From: Candidatus Flexifilum affinis
GTDB taxonomy: Bacteria > Chloroflexota > Anaerolineae > Aggregatilineales > Phototrophicaceae
Length of the DNA stretch: 18,418 nt
Direction of reading: 5' to 3'
NCBI GenBank assembly: GCA_016713325.1
Contig: JADJPJ010000020.1
Location: 1 to 18,418 of the forward strand
Under the pieces are notes generated by a model. It searched no databases. It saw only the letters and a program-made list of their open reading frames with translations, and was not told the origin of the DNA. Of this stretch, positions 8,347 to 16,439 are shown one piece after another. The number at the start of each line of letters is the position of its first letter. Positions within the stretch are counted from its first letter, which is position 1. A program made the translations under genes and the position numbers.

Positions 8347-8613
8347 CTATCCGCCCTCCGTAACCTCGATGATCTCGTCGGCAAGCTGACCATGCGCCTC
8401 ACGGTGAACTGCCTCGGCAGCTTCGCGATTAGGCGCTTCGACAAGACAAAAAACTCGCTCGGTCGCCAGGTCATACCAGTATTTCAGATAGCGCACGCCA
8501 TACTTAGCCTGCACTTCTACATCGCGCCGGTGCGCCTCCTCGAGCGCCTCCGCCGTCATACCAGGCACTTTATGGTGAATGTCCAGAAATAATGGCACCT
8601 TCTCCTCCGTCAT
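8347..8613 (-). CDS. DUF4242 (SCO4226-like nickel-binding) small protein
   Basis: This is an intact 88-residue frame. ATG 8613-8611 overlaps the TGA of the upstream regulator gene (8612-8610) as ATGA, indicating translational coupling. The sequence has the DUF4242 pattern: an N-terminal strand PLFLDIHHKVPGMTAEAL, a helix with AHRRDVEVQAKYGVRY, then WYDLATERVFCLVEAPNREA and AVHREAHGQLADEIIEV. This predicts a ferredoxin-like alpha/beta fold. The family includes Streptomyces SCO4226, described as a nickel-binding protein; His residues in DIHH and REAHG could serve as ligands, but that is inference. Cytoplasmic; function unknown. Linkage to a large signal-sensing regulator may mean it carries or reports the signal. 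Confidence 0.82.
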   Translation of the reverse strand: MTEEKVPLFLDIHHKVPGMTAEALEEAHRRDVEVQAKYGVRYLKYWYDLATERVFCLVEAPNREAAEAVHREAHGQLADEIIEVTEGG

Positions 8614-10862
8614 TCTCTCCCACTGCTGCCACCAAAACCGATGAAGGTTGCTGAGCCAAGGTTACCATCGGCAATACCCAGCGCGCGCCGCCAGTATTGC
8701 CCCGCTTCGGCGTAGTTGTCCTCCAGCACCGCAACAAATCCCAACTGCCAGTAGGCCGTCTGAATGGAGTATTTGTAGCCGATCTCCTCCGCTGCCCGCA
8801 GGCCAGCGCGCATCCAGTCTTTGGCCTCTTCAAACCGGCGGTCCACTATGGCCACCAGCGCCAGGAGTTCAATACAGACGATGCTCTTCGACCAGTGGTC
8901 GCCTCGGCTTTCAAAGATCTCCAGCGCCGATCGTCCCAGACTTTCGGCGCGTTCCATTTCGCCATCCTGGATGGCCCGGACGGCCAGAAACTGCCGTGCT
9001 TTGGCGGTGGCCCAGGGATCTCCGAGGCGAGTGGCGACCTCCAGGCATTCCTGGGCGGTGCGCAAGGGCACGCCCTCCTCGTCAAGCAGGCAGTCGATGA
9101 TGAACAGGCTGATCAGCGGGACCATTCGCATCTCGTCGTCGGGCCGAGACAGATTATTCAGGATGCGTATGCCCTCCTGAGCCAGTGCGGATGCCCCGCG
9201 CAGGTCGGCCGCGCCCCTGGCGAAATACAGTCCATGCGCCGCCATCCAGGAAGGCGCTGGGGGAGTGCGTGCTGCTGTGGTAGCCGCCCGCCATGCTGAA
9301 CACGCCCTGTACCACCAGAAGCCAGCCAGGACCGCACGCGCTTCCTCGGTGTTGAGGGCGCGCACGACGATTACCGCCTGTTCGAACAGATCGACACCCG
9401 TGATATACCAGCCACGGATTTCGTACACCGCCCAGAAGGTGTGCAGGAATTGCCTGAGTTGTTCCACATTCCGATCTTTAACCCAGTACTGCCACGCGGC
9501 CCGGGCGTTTTCGATATCCGCCTCGACCTGATGCAGTGCACTCTTCTGCTCGCGATCGCGAAGACGTGGCCAGCGGTCGGCCATGAAGCTGGCGGAAGTG
9601 CAAAGCGTGTTCCCGATAGACCTGCGAGGCTTCGCCGGCCGCTTGAGCTGTTCCATGGCATAGTGACGCAGCAGTTCGTGGAATTCATAGCGGTTCGAGG
9701 CAGGGTTGCGGCGCAACAGCGATTTATTGACCAGCGCCTGCAAGTTGCGCAACCCCACCCTGGCAACGGCCTCGCCCGCCTCCCGCGTGAACCCGCCGCG
9801 AAAAACGGACAGCCGGCGAAAAGCAGCCTGCTGCGTGGAGTCAAGCATTGCCCAGGAGCGATCGAAAGCCGCCCGGATGCTGTGCTGGCCATTGGGAGTA
9901 TCCCGGCGGTTGGCTCCCAGAATATCGAGGTTCTGCTCGATCTCATCGGCAATTTCGCAGGGCGACAGCGTATCCACCCAGGTGGCCGCCAGTTCAATCG
10001 CCAGCGGCATCCCGCCCACCAGGTTACAGATGCGAGCGATGTGGCGCATATCCTCCGGCTGCCACTCCAGGCCAGGGCTAACAGCCTGCGCCCGGTCGAC
10101 AAACAACAGAACCGACTCCGAAAGCGAAGCCTGATCGCGGCGGCTCTCGTTAGGCAGCGCCATGCCCTCGACCGAAACGGACCTCACCGTAGAGGCTAAG
10201 CCGCTCCCGTGAAGTTACCAGAATTTTGACGGTGGGAGCGGCTTGCAGAATTTCTCCGATGATCCCGGCGGTGCTAATCAGGTGATCGAAATTGTCCAAC
10301 ACCAGCAGCAGAGATTTGTCGCGAAAGTAGTTGAGCAGCTGCGTCAGCGGCTCCATATGCGAGTCGAACTGGAGGTTCAGGTATTCGGCCAGCGCCCACA
10401 GGATGTGATCGGCCGAAGGAGCCATAGCCAGCGGCACAAAATACACCCCGCTGCTGAATTCCGACATGACCTCGGACGCTACCTGCAACGCCAGGCGGGT
10501 CTTGCCGGCCCCCGGAGACCGGTGAGGGTGAGCAGGCGTGTCCGGTCGAGCGCCTCTTTGATGGCAGCAATTTCCCGAGTCGCCCAACAAACGAGGTCAT
10601 CTGAGTAGGGAAACGACTTGATGGGAAGCGGCGAGGATGATGCAGAAGAGTCGCGATTGAGCAGGCCCAGGGCCTTGGCGCGCGCAGCCGCCTGAGTACG
10701 GTTGTGCACATGGAGTTTGCTGAAGATGTGCTTGTTGTACCACTTGACCGTTTCGGGCGCGAGGATAAGCGCTTGCGCAATGTCCTGGTTGGAGAGGCCT
10801 TCGGCAATGAGGCGCAAAATCTCGATCTCGCGGTCGGTCAGTGCGTCGGCGGGCATCGTCAT
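8610..10862 (-). CDS. LuxR-type HTH / STAND (NB-ARC-like) ATPase / TPR regulator (frameshifted)
   Basis: ATG 10862-10860 has GAGGTG at 10873-10868. About 750 residues. An N-terminal LuxR/GerE HTH (LTDREIEILRLIAEGLSNQD, then ETVKWYNKHIFSKL) is followed by an AAA/NB-ARC-like ATPase: Walker A GAGKTRLAL, Walker B SLLLVLDNFDHL, sensor-like VKILVTSRERL and the GGMPLAIELAATW motif. A winged-helix-like segment (FRRLSVFRGGFTREAG) precedes TPR-like helices to the C-terminus (LGDPWATAKARQFLAVRAI, YSIQTAYWQLGFVAVLEDNY). STAND ATPases of this kind usually hold DNA-binding activity until a ligand binds the repeats. The HTH is N-terminal, the reverse of MalT. Frame breaks lie near 10515 and 10180, with compensated stretches near 9590-9640 and 9240-9300. 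It diverges from the secreted protein/haloperoxidase genes and is coupled to DUF4242; it probably regulates one or both sides. Confidence 0.85.
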
Positions 10863-10962
10863 TGTCCCACCTCACAAAATGACAGCGTCGAATCAGGCAA
10901 CAAAGCTGAAGATGCATGGACTGTCAGAGTCTATTATGGTGCCCATTCAGCAAGAGTCAATT

Positions 10963-11002
10963 CCCCCCACTGCACCCGTCCAACGGGGGGCGACTTCCCC
11001 CC
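10963..11002 (+). promoter_or_regulatory. Alternating C6/G6/C6 hairpins in the leader of the 11052 gene
   Basis: Runs CCCCCC (10963-10968), GGGGGG (10985-10990) and CCCCCC (10997-11002) allow two mutually exclusive stems: the first with the second (with an inner helper stem CCCGT/ACGGG at 10975-10979 and 10983-10987), or the second with the third (loop CGACTT). They lie about 50-90 bases before ATG 11052 and after a possible -10 (TATTAT, 10932-10937). This could be an attenuator-like leader or chance G/C runs; homopolymer lengths may also be affected by sequencing error. Confidence 0.3.
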
Positions 11003-11051
11003 GCGAACATCCCTATGCGGTGTACAACGACAGTTGAAGGAGGTTCCACTC

Positions 11052-11719
11052 ATGTTCGCAAGAAAGACTCAGATCCTGTCCTCATGCTGCTGGCCGCTTC
11101 TGTCGCGGCGGGTACTGCTTCGATCAGCCCGATCAGCGCCCAGGACGAGACGGCCGGCGTGAACTGGACAGTCTCGCCGGTGCGCACCCACCCCTCGCAG
11201 GGGGATGTGCGCGAGGTGGAAGGTGCTCAGGCCGAGCTGTTCACGTCGGAAGAGGGCGTGACGATGAATTTCCGGACGACCGAATTGGAAGCGGGCCACG
11301 TCTACACCGCATGGTGGGTCATCGTCAACAACCCGGAAAACTGTGAAGCTTCGCCCTGCGCGCCGGCCCAGGTCCTCGGCGACCCGGCCACGCTGGGTTC
11401 CGAAGTCACGTTTGCCGATGGGCTGCTGGTCGACGAGGCCGGTCGCATGGAATTTGCCGCCTCGCTCGCCGCCGGTGAGGTTCCTGAAGCGTGGTACGGT
11501 AATGGGCTGACCAACCCGATGGGCGCCGAAATTCACATCGTCATCAACGACCACGGTCCGGTGGTGCCAGAACTGGTTGGTGAGATGCTGAACACCCTGC
11601 GCGCCGCCTGCACCGATGACACCGTACCAGCCCCCTACCCCGACAACGCCAAGGCCGATGGCACTGCCGGCACCAACGCCTGCAAGCTCGTACAGTTCAC
11701 GGTCTTCCAGCAGCAGTAG
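11052..11719 (+). CDS. Secreted protein of unknown function (one frameshift)
   Basis: ATG 11052 has AAGGAGG at 11036-11042. A one-base loss near 11075 breaks the signal peptide; restoring it gives about 222 residues with an N-terminal export signal (MFARKTQ, then LMLLAASVAAGTASI, cleavage likely after ISA, before QDE). The mature part shows TVSPVRTHPSQGDVREVEG, MNFRTTELEAGHVYTAWWVI, NNPENCEASPCAPAQV with a close cysteine pair, MEFAASLAAGEVPEAWYGNG, and GAEIHIVINDHGPVVPEL near the C-terminus. The beta-rich pattern and paired Cys suggest a compact extracytoplasmic beta domain. I do not recognise a named family; similar-looking 'hypothetical secreted' proteins occur in Chloroflexota and Actinomycetota. 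It ends 99 bases before the haloperoxidase, with a hairpin between them, and probably shares the divergent control region with the regulator at 8610-10862. Confidence 0.7.
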
Positions 11720-11731
11720 CGCCCCACACTG

Positions 11732-11773
11732 GGGAAAGGCTTGGCGCAGACACGCAAGCGCTGAGCCTTTCCC
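11732..11773 (+). terminator. Long hairpin after the secreted-protein gene
   Basis: Arms GGGAAAGGCT (11732-11741) and AGCCTTTCCC (11764-11773) pair perfectly, and inner GCGC/GCGC (11744-11747 and 11758-11761) extends the stem through two G-T pairs, leaving a 10-base loop. It starts 13 bases after the stop codon. Without a T-tract it may be a partial terminator or an mRNA-stabilising structure between the two genes. Confidence 0.55.
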
Positions 11774-11818
11774 TACAGACACGATCTCCGAACAGCTTCA
11801 CGGATTGGAGTGATGGAA

Positions 11819-13168
11819 ATGAGAGGATTACGCAGTCTGTTCCTCCTGGTGGTGTCCCTGTTTGTGGCCGCTGTCACGCCTCTGATCGGGCGCGACTATG
11901 TGAACGCAGTGACCCTAAAGATCGATCAAGCCGAGGTTGCCACGCAATGGTTTGATCTGCAGCTGACGCTGGTGAGGACGACGCCCGGTTTTCGCCTCCG
12001 GTCGCGTCGCGAGTGCTGGCCTACACCGGCATCGCCCTCTATGAATCCATTGTGCCCGGCATGCCCGAGTACCAGTCGCTGGCCGGACAGCTCAACGGGC
12101 TTGACCCGCTGCCACAGCCCTCGTCCGGGTCCGACTATCACTGGGCGGCTGTGGCCAACAGCGCCCTTGCCACCTGATCCGCCGGCTGTACGTACACACC
12201 GCGGACGAAAACAAGGCAGCCATTGAAGCGCTCTATGAGCGCTTTGCCGACGAGTTCGCGGCGACACTCGACCCTGACGTGTTGGCGCGTTCCGAAACGC
12301 AGGGCCGGGTCGTGGCGGACGCGATCTACATCTGGTCCCTGACAGATGGCGGCCACGACGGGGAGATCAATAACCACCGCGCCGACTACGTAGCGCCAGC
12401 GGGCGAGGACTTTGGGTGCCAACAGCCCGCAGCAGTGGAGACCCACTCCCGGCTCTACAGCCCTACTGGGGTGATAACCGACCCTTCGCGCTGACCTCCG
12501 GTGGTGACTGCGCCCCGCCCCACCTCCTGCATACTCGCTCGATGCCAGCGCATCGTTTTACGTCGAAGCGCTTGAAGTCTACGACACCGTCAGACAGCTC
12601 ACGCCCGAGCAGCGGGAGATCGCGCTGTTCTGGTCGGATGATCCGGGGCAAACGTCCACCCGCCGGGACATTCCATATCGATCCCTTACGCAGATCATCA
12701 GGCAGCAGGAACTGACGCTAGACCGCGCGGCGGAAGCCTATGCCCGTCAGGGAATCGCGCTAGCTGACTCATTCATCGCCTGCTGGAAAATCAAGTTCCA
12801 GTACAGCCTTCTGCGCCCGGTCACCTATATCCAGACCAACATTGACGCCGCCTGGAATACCCTACTGAGCACCCCACCTTCCCGGAGTATCCTCGGGACA
12901 TTCCGTTCAGTCCGCCGCCGCGGCGGCAGTGTTGGAACAACTCTTGGGGGATCGTTCAGCTTCCTGGACCATACCCACAGCGATCGCGGCATGGCCCCTC
13001 GCCACTTCGAGTCCTTTCCGAGTTCGCGGAAGAAGCCGCACTCGCGGCTGTACGGCGGCATCCACTATCGCTCAGCGATCGAGCAGGGGTTGGAGCAGGG
13101 TAGGTGCATCAGCGAACGGGTGAACAGCCTGATCTTCCGGCGGGACGAAGTCTGTACGCAACGAATGA
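11819..13168 (+). CDS. Vanadium-dependent haloperoxidase / PAP2-family protein (heavily frameshifted)
   Basis: GGAG at 11807-11810 favours ATG 11819 over ATG 11813. A signal-like hydrophobic N-terminus (MRGLRSLFLLVVSLFVAAVT) suggests export. Pieces in alternating frames read SRVLAYTGIALYESIVPGMP (about 12010), HTADENKAAIEALYERFADE (about 12203), PYWGDNRPFALTSGGDC, VRQLTPEQREIALFWSDDPG, and then the vanadate-binding residues: K-x6-RP in KIKFQYSLLRP (Lys codon 12793, Arg 12814), SGHS (His codon 12899) and SRLYGGIHYR (Arg 13045, His 13063). These match bacterial vanadium haloperoxidases, which oxidise halides with peroxide at a vanadate cofactor; related acid phosphatases share the pocket. The end is uncertain: the intact-looking frame runs on, and TGA 13166-13168 is the likeliest stop after IFRR. 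At least six indels. Shares direction with the FAD gene 18 bases downstream. Confidence 0.82.
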
Positions 13169-13185
13169 ACAGAAGGCGGATTGAA

Positions 13186-14560
13186 ATGCAGACGTTGATC
13201 GAAGTCGACATCGGTCGTAGCACTGAAAGAGGAACTGCGAGGGACAGTCATTTGCCCTGGCGATGCAGGCTACGAAGCGGCGCGCAAAGTCTACAACGCA
13301 ATGATCGACCGTCATCCCCAGATCATCATTCGCTGCACCGACGCCGCCGACGTGATCGCCGCCGTGCGCTTTGCCCGAGAGAGCGGTCTCCCGCTGGCGG
13401 TGCGCGGTGGCGGCCACAATGGTGGGGGGTTGGGCACCTGCGACGAGGGGTGGTGATCGACCTCTCGCCAATGAAAGGGCATTCGCGTCGATCCAGGCGC
13501 GAACGGCGCTGATCGAGGGGCGGATGTCTGCTCCGCGACCTCGACCACGCCACCCATGCTTTTGGGCTGGCCACCCCACCGGCATCAACTCGACCACCGG
13601 GATAGGCGGGCTCACGCTGGGCGGAGGGTTTGGCCATCTGACGCGGCGGTACGGCCTGACCGTCGATAATCTGTTGGCTGTCGACATGGTACTGGCCGAC
13701 GGGCGCTTCGTGACCGCCAGCACCGAACAGAATGCCGACCTGTTCTGGGCAGTACGGGGCGGCGGGGCAGCTTTGGCATCGTCACCGCCTTTTGTTTCGA
13801 CTGCATCCGGTCCAGACAGTCGTCGCTGGCCAAACTCTGTGGCCGCTGGAACGCGCGGCGGAAGCCCTGTGTTTTTATCGCGACTTTCTGAGTCAGGCGC
13901 CAGATGAACTGAGCGGTATCTTCGCACTTTCCACCGTTCCTCCCTGGCCCCGCTTCCCGGAGCACCTGCATCTCAAACCGGTATGCGGAGTCACCTGGTG
14001 CTATGCCGGCCCGGAACAACATGCCGAGGAACTCTTTGCGCCGGTGCGCGCCTTCGGATCACCCGTGCTACACAGTCTCGCGGGTCTGCCTTTCCCGAAG
14101 CTCCAGCAGGCCACCGACGCGCTGTATCCAGCCGGGCTGCAATGGTACTGGAGGGACATTACATCACCGGAGCTCACCGATGGAGCGACCACAGGATCGC
14201 GCAAGAGGGTGCAACCCTCCCACTGCACACTCGCGGATTCAGCTCTTCCCCATCGATGGCGCAGCTTCACGAGTCGATCCGCATGAAATGGCCTACAACT
14301 ACCGTGAGGCCAAATGGTCGCTGGTGATCGTCGGCGTCGATCCTGATCCTGCCAAAGCGAACCTGCTGAAGAGCTGGACAGTGTCGACCTGGGCAGCGCT
14401 GCAACCCTTTTCGGCAGGGGCGCCGCGTGAATTTCATGATGGAGGAGAACCGGGATCGGGTGGTGGCCACCTATCGTGACAATTACCCGCGGCTTGCCGC
14501 GATCAAGGGCACTACGACCCCGACAACCTGTTTCCGGATCAGCAGAATATCCGTCCATAA
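13186..14560 (+). CDS. Berberine-bridge-like FAD-linked oxidoreductase (frameshifted)
   Basis: ATG 13186 has AAGGCGG at 13173-13179; stop TAA 14558-14560; about 457 residues when joined. Pieces: [20 protein letters not shown] (about 13223), [34 protein letters not shown] with the likely covalent-FAD His (codon 13415), [52 protein letters not shown], a middle segment with [43 protein letters not shown], and a C-terminal BBE-type [20 protein letters not shown] followed by YDPDNLF. This is the PCMH-type FAD domain plus BBE domain of COG0277 oxidases. The position of the second (cysteinyl) flavin link in berberine bridge enzyme is Ser/Thr here, so single covalent attachment through His is expected. 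Substrate unknown; such enzymes oxidise sugars or aromatic or natural-product alcohols and release H2O2. At least five indels. Confidence 0.83.
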
Positions 14561-14596
14561 CGGGTAACAGCGCGCCGCCGAACTGAGTCTGTTGGC

Positions 14597-14618
14597 TGAC
14601 GCCTCGGTTGAGGCGTCA
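14597..14618 (+). terminator. Terminator-like hairpin after the FAD gene
   Basis: Perfect 9-base arms TGACGCCTC (14597-14605) and GAGGCGTCA (14610-14618) with tetraloop GGTT, 36 bases after the stop at 14560. It separates the oxidoreductase from the lipid-kinase gene that starts at 14706. The downstream sequence has only a short T-run (GTTTTCG, 14634-14640). Confidence 0.6.
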
Positions 14619-14705
14619 ACTGCGCCAGTAGGTGTTTTCGATCTCTGCCATTACAATAATCGTCCCGAACGCAATCTATGCGAACTCACCTCGCCTGTCG
14701 AACCT

Positions 14706-15664
14706 ATGAATCAACCGAATATCTCGCGCACCCTCATCGTTCTCTTCCCACACGCCGGCAGCGGCCGCGCCGGACGAATGTGGCAAAACCTCGAACCCCC
14801 CTGCTGTAGAGCAGCTTCGGGAGCTGGTGATCGCCGTCACCGACAAACCCGGAGATGTCGCCGTTCACCTCGACAAGGCGCGGCCGCCGGCCTGACGCGC
14901 GGATTTCCATCGGCGGCGATGGCACGAACCATGCGCTGATCAACGCGCTGGCCGACCTGAACGCCCGCTATCCCGACGCACCGCGCACGATCTACGGCAA
15001 TGTGCCGATCGGCACCGGCGCGACTGCGCGCGCGGCAATGGCATCCCGTTCGACGATCCGGCCGCCGCCGCCCGCTGGATCGCCACTGCGCAACCAACCG
15101 CCACCGATATTGGCAAGATCAGCATGGGCGCGGACGCCAGCGGCCATGCTCATGACGAGTATTCTCTAAACATCGCCAGCGCCGGGCCGGGCGGCGACGT
15201 GCGCGCCGGGTCGGGGCGTTCACCAGCGCCGGCCCTGGACCTTCATGCTCGCGACGATCGGCGCCATCATCGAGCGCGGCGCCATGCCAATGCAGGTCGA
15301 GGTCGATGGCCAGCTCTGGTATGACGGCCGCGCCTATGCCACCGTCATCGCCAATGGATCGACCTTTGGCCGCGGCATGAAGATCGCCCCCATGCGGGAC
15401 GTGCGCGACGGGCTGTTCGAGGTAGTGCTGGGCAAGGGCGTGCCGCGCGTCGAGGTGCTGGCGGCTTTTCAGCGGGTGTATTCCGGCACGCATCTGACGC
15501 ACCGGGCGGTGATGAGCACGCGCGTCAAGTCGGTGCGCATCCGGGGCGATGCGGCGCTCGGCATGGAGCTGGACGGCGAATTCGCCCAGGAAGCGATCTG
15601 GAATTCCACGATTCAGCCGGGCGTGCTTGTCGCTGCTGGCGTGAAGAGGAGAAGTGAGAGATGA
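14706..15664 (+). CDS. Diacylglycerol kinase (DagK/LCB5-type) lipid kinase, frameshifted
   Basis: ATG 14706 begins MNQPNISRTLIVLFPHAGSG, a strand with the P-A-G-S-G type N-terminus of the DAGK catalytic domain. The nucleotide-binding block ISIGGDGTNHALINALADLN has the GGDGTN core at 14912-14929. Next come YGNVPIGTG, then after shifts FMLATIGAIIERG and VIANGSTFGRGMKIAPMRDV with DGLFEVVLGK, the conserved second half of this family. The end is TGA 15662-15664; about 319 residues, normal for the family. Expected reaction: ATP-dependent phosphorylation of diacylglycerol or a similar lipid (or sphingoid base) at the inner face of the membrane, feeding phospholipid synthesis. Indels occur near 14780, 14895, 15025 and 15210-15235; the last 420 bases are in one frame. 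No clear RBS precedes the start, so an upstream start is possible. Confidence 0.82.
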
Positions 15665-15693
15665 GGCGAATTTCAGCGAATCACGGATTGGTT

Positions 15694-15778
15694 AACCTCA
15701 CCCCGTTTCGCTTTGCAGTCAACCAGGCCCTCTCCGTGCGGAGAGGGTAAAAGGACGTTGGATTGTTGGGGTGAGGTT
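15694..15778. repeat. Nested inverted repeat (CCTCACCCC / CCCTCTCC type)
   Basis: Outer arms AACCTCACCCC (15694-15704) and GGGGTGAGGTT (15768-15778) are perfect 11-base complements. Between them is a hairpin CCCTCTCC-GTGC-GGAGAGGG (15728-15747). This architecture is typical of dispersed noncoding repeats found many times per genome in various bacteria, including Chloroflexota; copy number here cannot be seen. It lies in the 354-base gap between two convergent genes, where no coding region is recognised. Confidence 0.7.
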
Positions 15779-15852
15779 GGCTCAAAACGCAGCTATTGAT
15801 GGTCAAGCTGACCTTTCCGCTGATTCACTGAATTTTGTTGAGGATTTGTTAC

Positions 15853-15898
15853 GGGCGGACACGTGGGTCCGCCCTATACCCGATTAACCTGTAGGGGC
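15853..15898. repeat. REP-like palindrome related to the 744-814 element
   Basis: GGGCGGAC (15853-15860) and GTCCGCCC (15867-15874) form an 8-base stem with a 6-base loop, followed by GTAGGGGC (15891-15898), the terminal word of the element at 744. It appears to be a rearranged or truncated copy of the same repeat family, with a different palindrome core (GGAC in place of GGTTC). Confidence 0.5.
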
Positions 15899-15964
15899 AG
15901 GTGTGCAAACAGAGTTTGACTGTACCCTGGAAAGTGACGTAACAATCGCCTTCACGCCCTTTCC

Positions 15965-15992
15965 TCGTCTCTCGTCTCTCGTCTCTCGTCTC
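15965..15992 (+). repeat. Tandem repeat, TCGTCTC x4
   Basis: Four exact head-to-tail copies of the 7-mer TCGTCTC, followed by TCTCACTTCTC. It lies just past the 3' end of the response-regulator gene (stop at 16019 on the minus strand). Such pyrimidine repeats are prone to slippage, so copy number may vary between strains or be an assembly effect. Confidence 0.75.
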
Positions 15993-16018
15993 TCTCACTT
16001 CTCATCACCCCACGGTTC

Positions 16019-16439
16019 TCACGGTTCCGTGCGGGGCGCTTCGGCACTGGCACGAGGGCCGGCGCCGGATGTGCTGGTCGCCGAACCGATACCGATTTCG
16101 TAGCGCTGGATCAGCTCAATCAACTCAGGGATCGGCGGGGGCTTGGAAATCCAGGTGTCGCAGCCGGCCTCGATGCAGCGCTCCTTGTCACCGAGCATGG
16201 CGTAGGTATTGACGGCGACAATCGACCCGCTGACTCCGCGAGTGCACTCGGCTCGACTTCCGGCCGTTGAGCTTCCTCAACTGCACGTCCGCTGAAGACC
16301 CAGATCAGGGTTCTCGGCGTCAAAGCTGCCCAGGACCGTCTCGCCGTTGGTGAAGCTGACCACCTGATGCCCCCAGTCGCGCGACGCGCATCAGCAGCAT
16401 AATGTTGGCCGGGTTATCTTCAGCATACGCGATCTTCAT
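16019..16439 (-). CDS. Single-domain response regulator (receiver only), frameshifted
   Basis: ATG 16439-16437 overlaps the kinase stop (16438-16436) as ATGA, so translation is coupled. The reading MKIAYAEDNPANIMLLMRVA gives the acidic pocket (ED) of a receiver domain. After shifts come WGHQVVSFTNGETVLGSFDA, DVQLRKLNG containing the probable phospho-acceptor Asp (near 16280), AVNTYAMLGDKERCIEAGCD and WISKPPPIPELIELIQRY with the conserved Lys-Pro. It ends at TGA 16021-16019 after an Ala/Pro-rich tail (SGAGPRASAEAPRTEP). About 139 residues with no DNA-binding output domain, so it resembles CheY/Spo0F-like relays. Indels near 16375, 16290 and in 16150-16260. Its partner is presumably the adjacent kinase. 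Confidence 0.75.

Noticed and set aside
13109..13927. Minus-strand open frame of 272 codons
   Set aside because: Shadow of the FAD oxidoreductase, whose motifs are clear on the plus strand.
15965..15992. CRISPR-like array
   Set aside because: The unit is only 7 bases with no spacers; it is a simple tandem repeat, and no cas gene is present.
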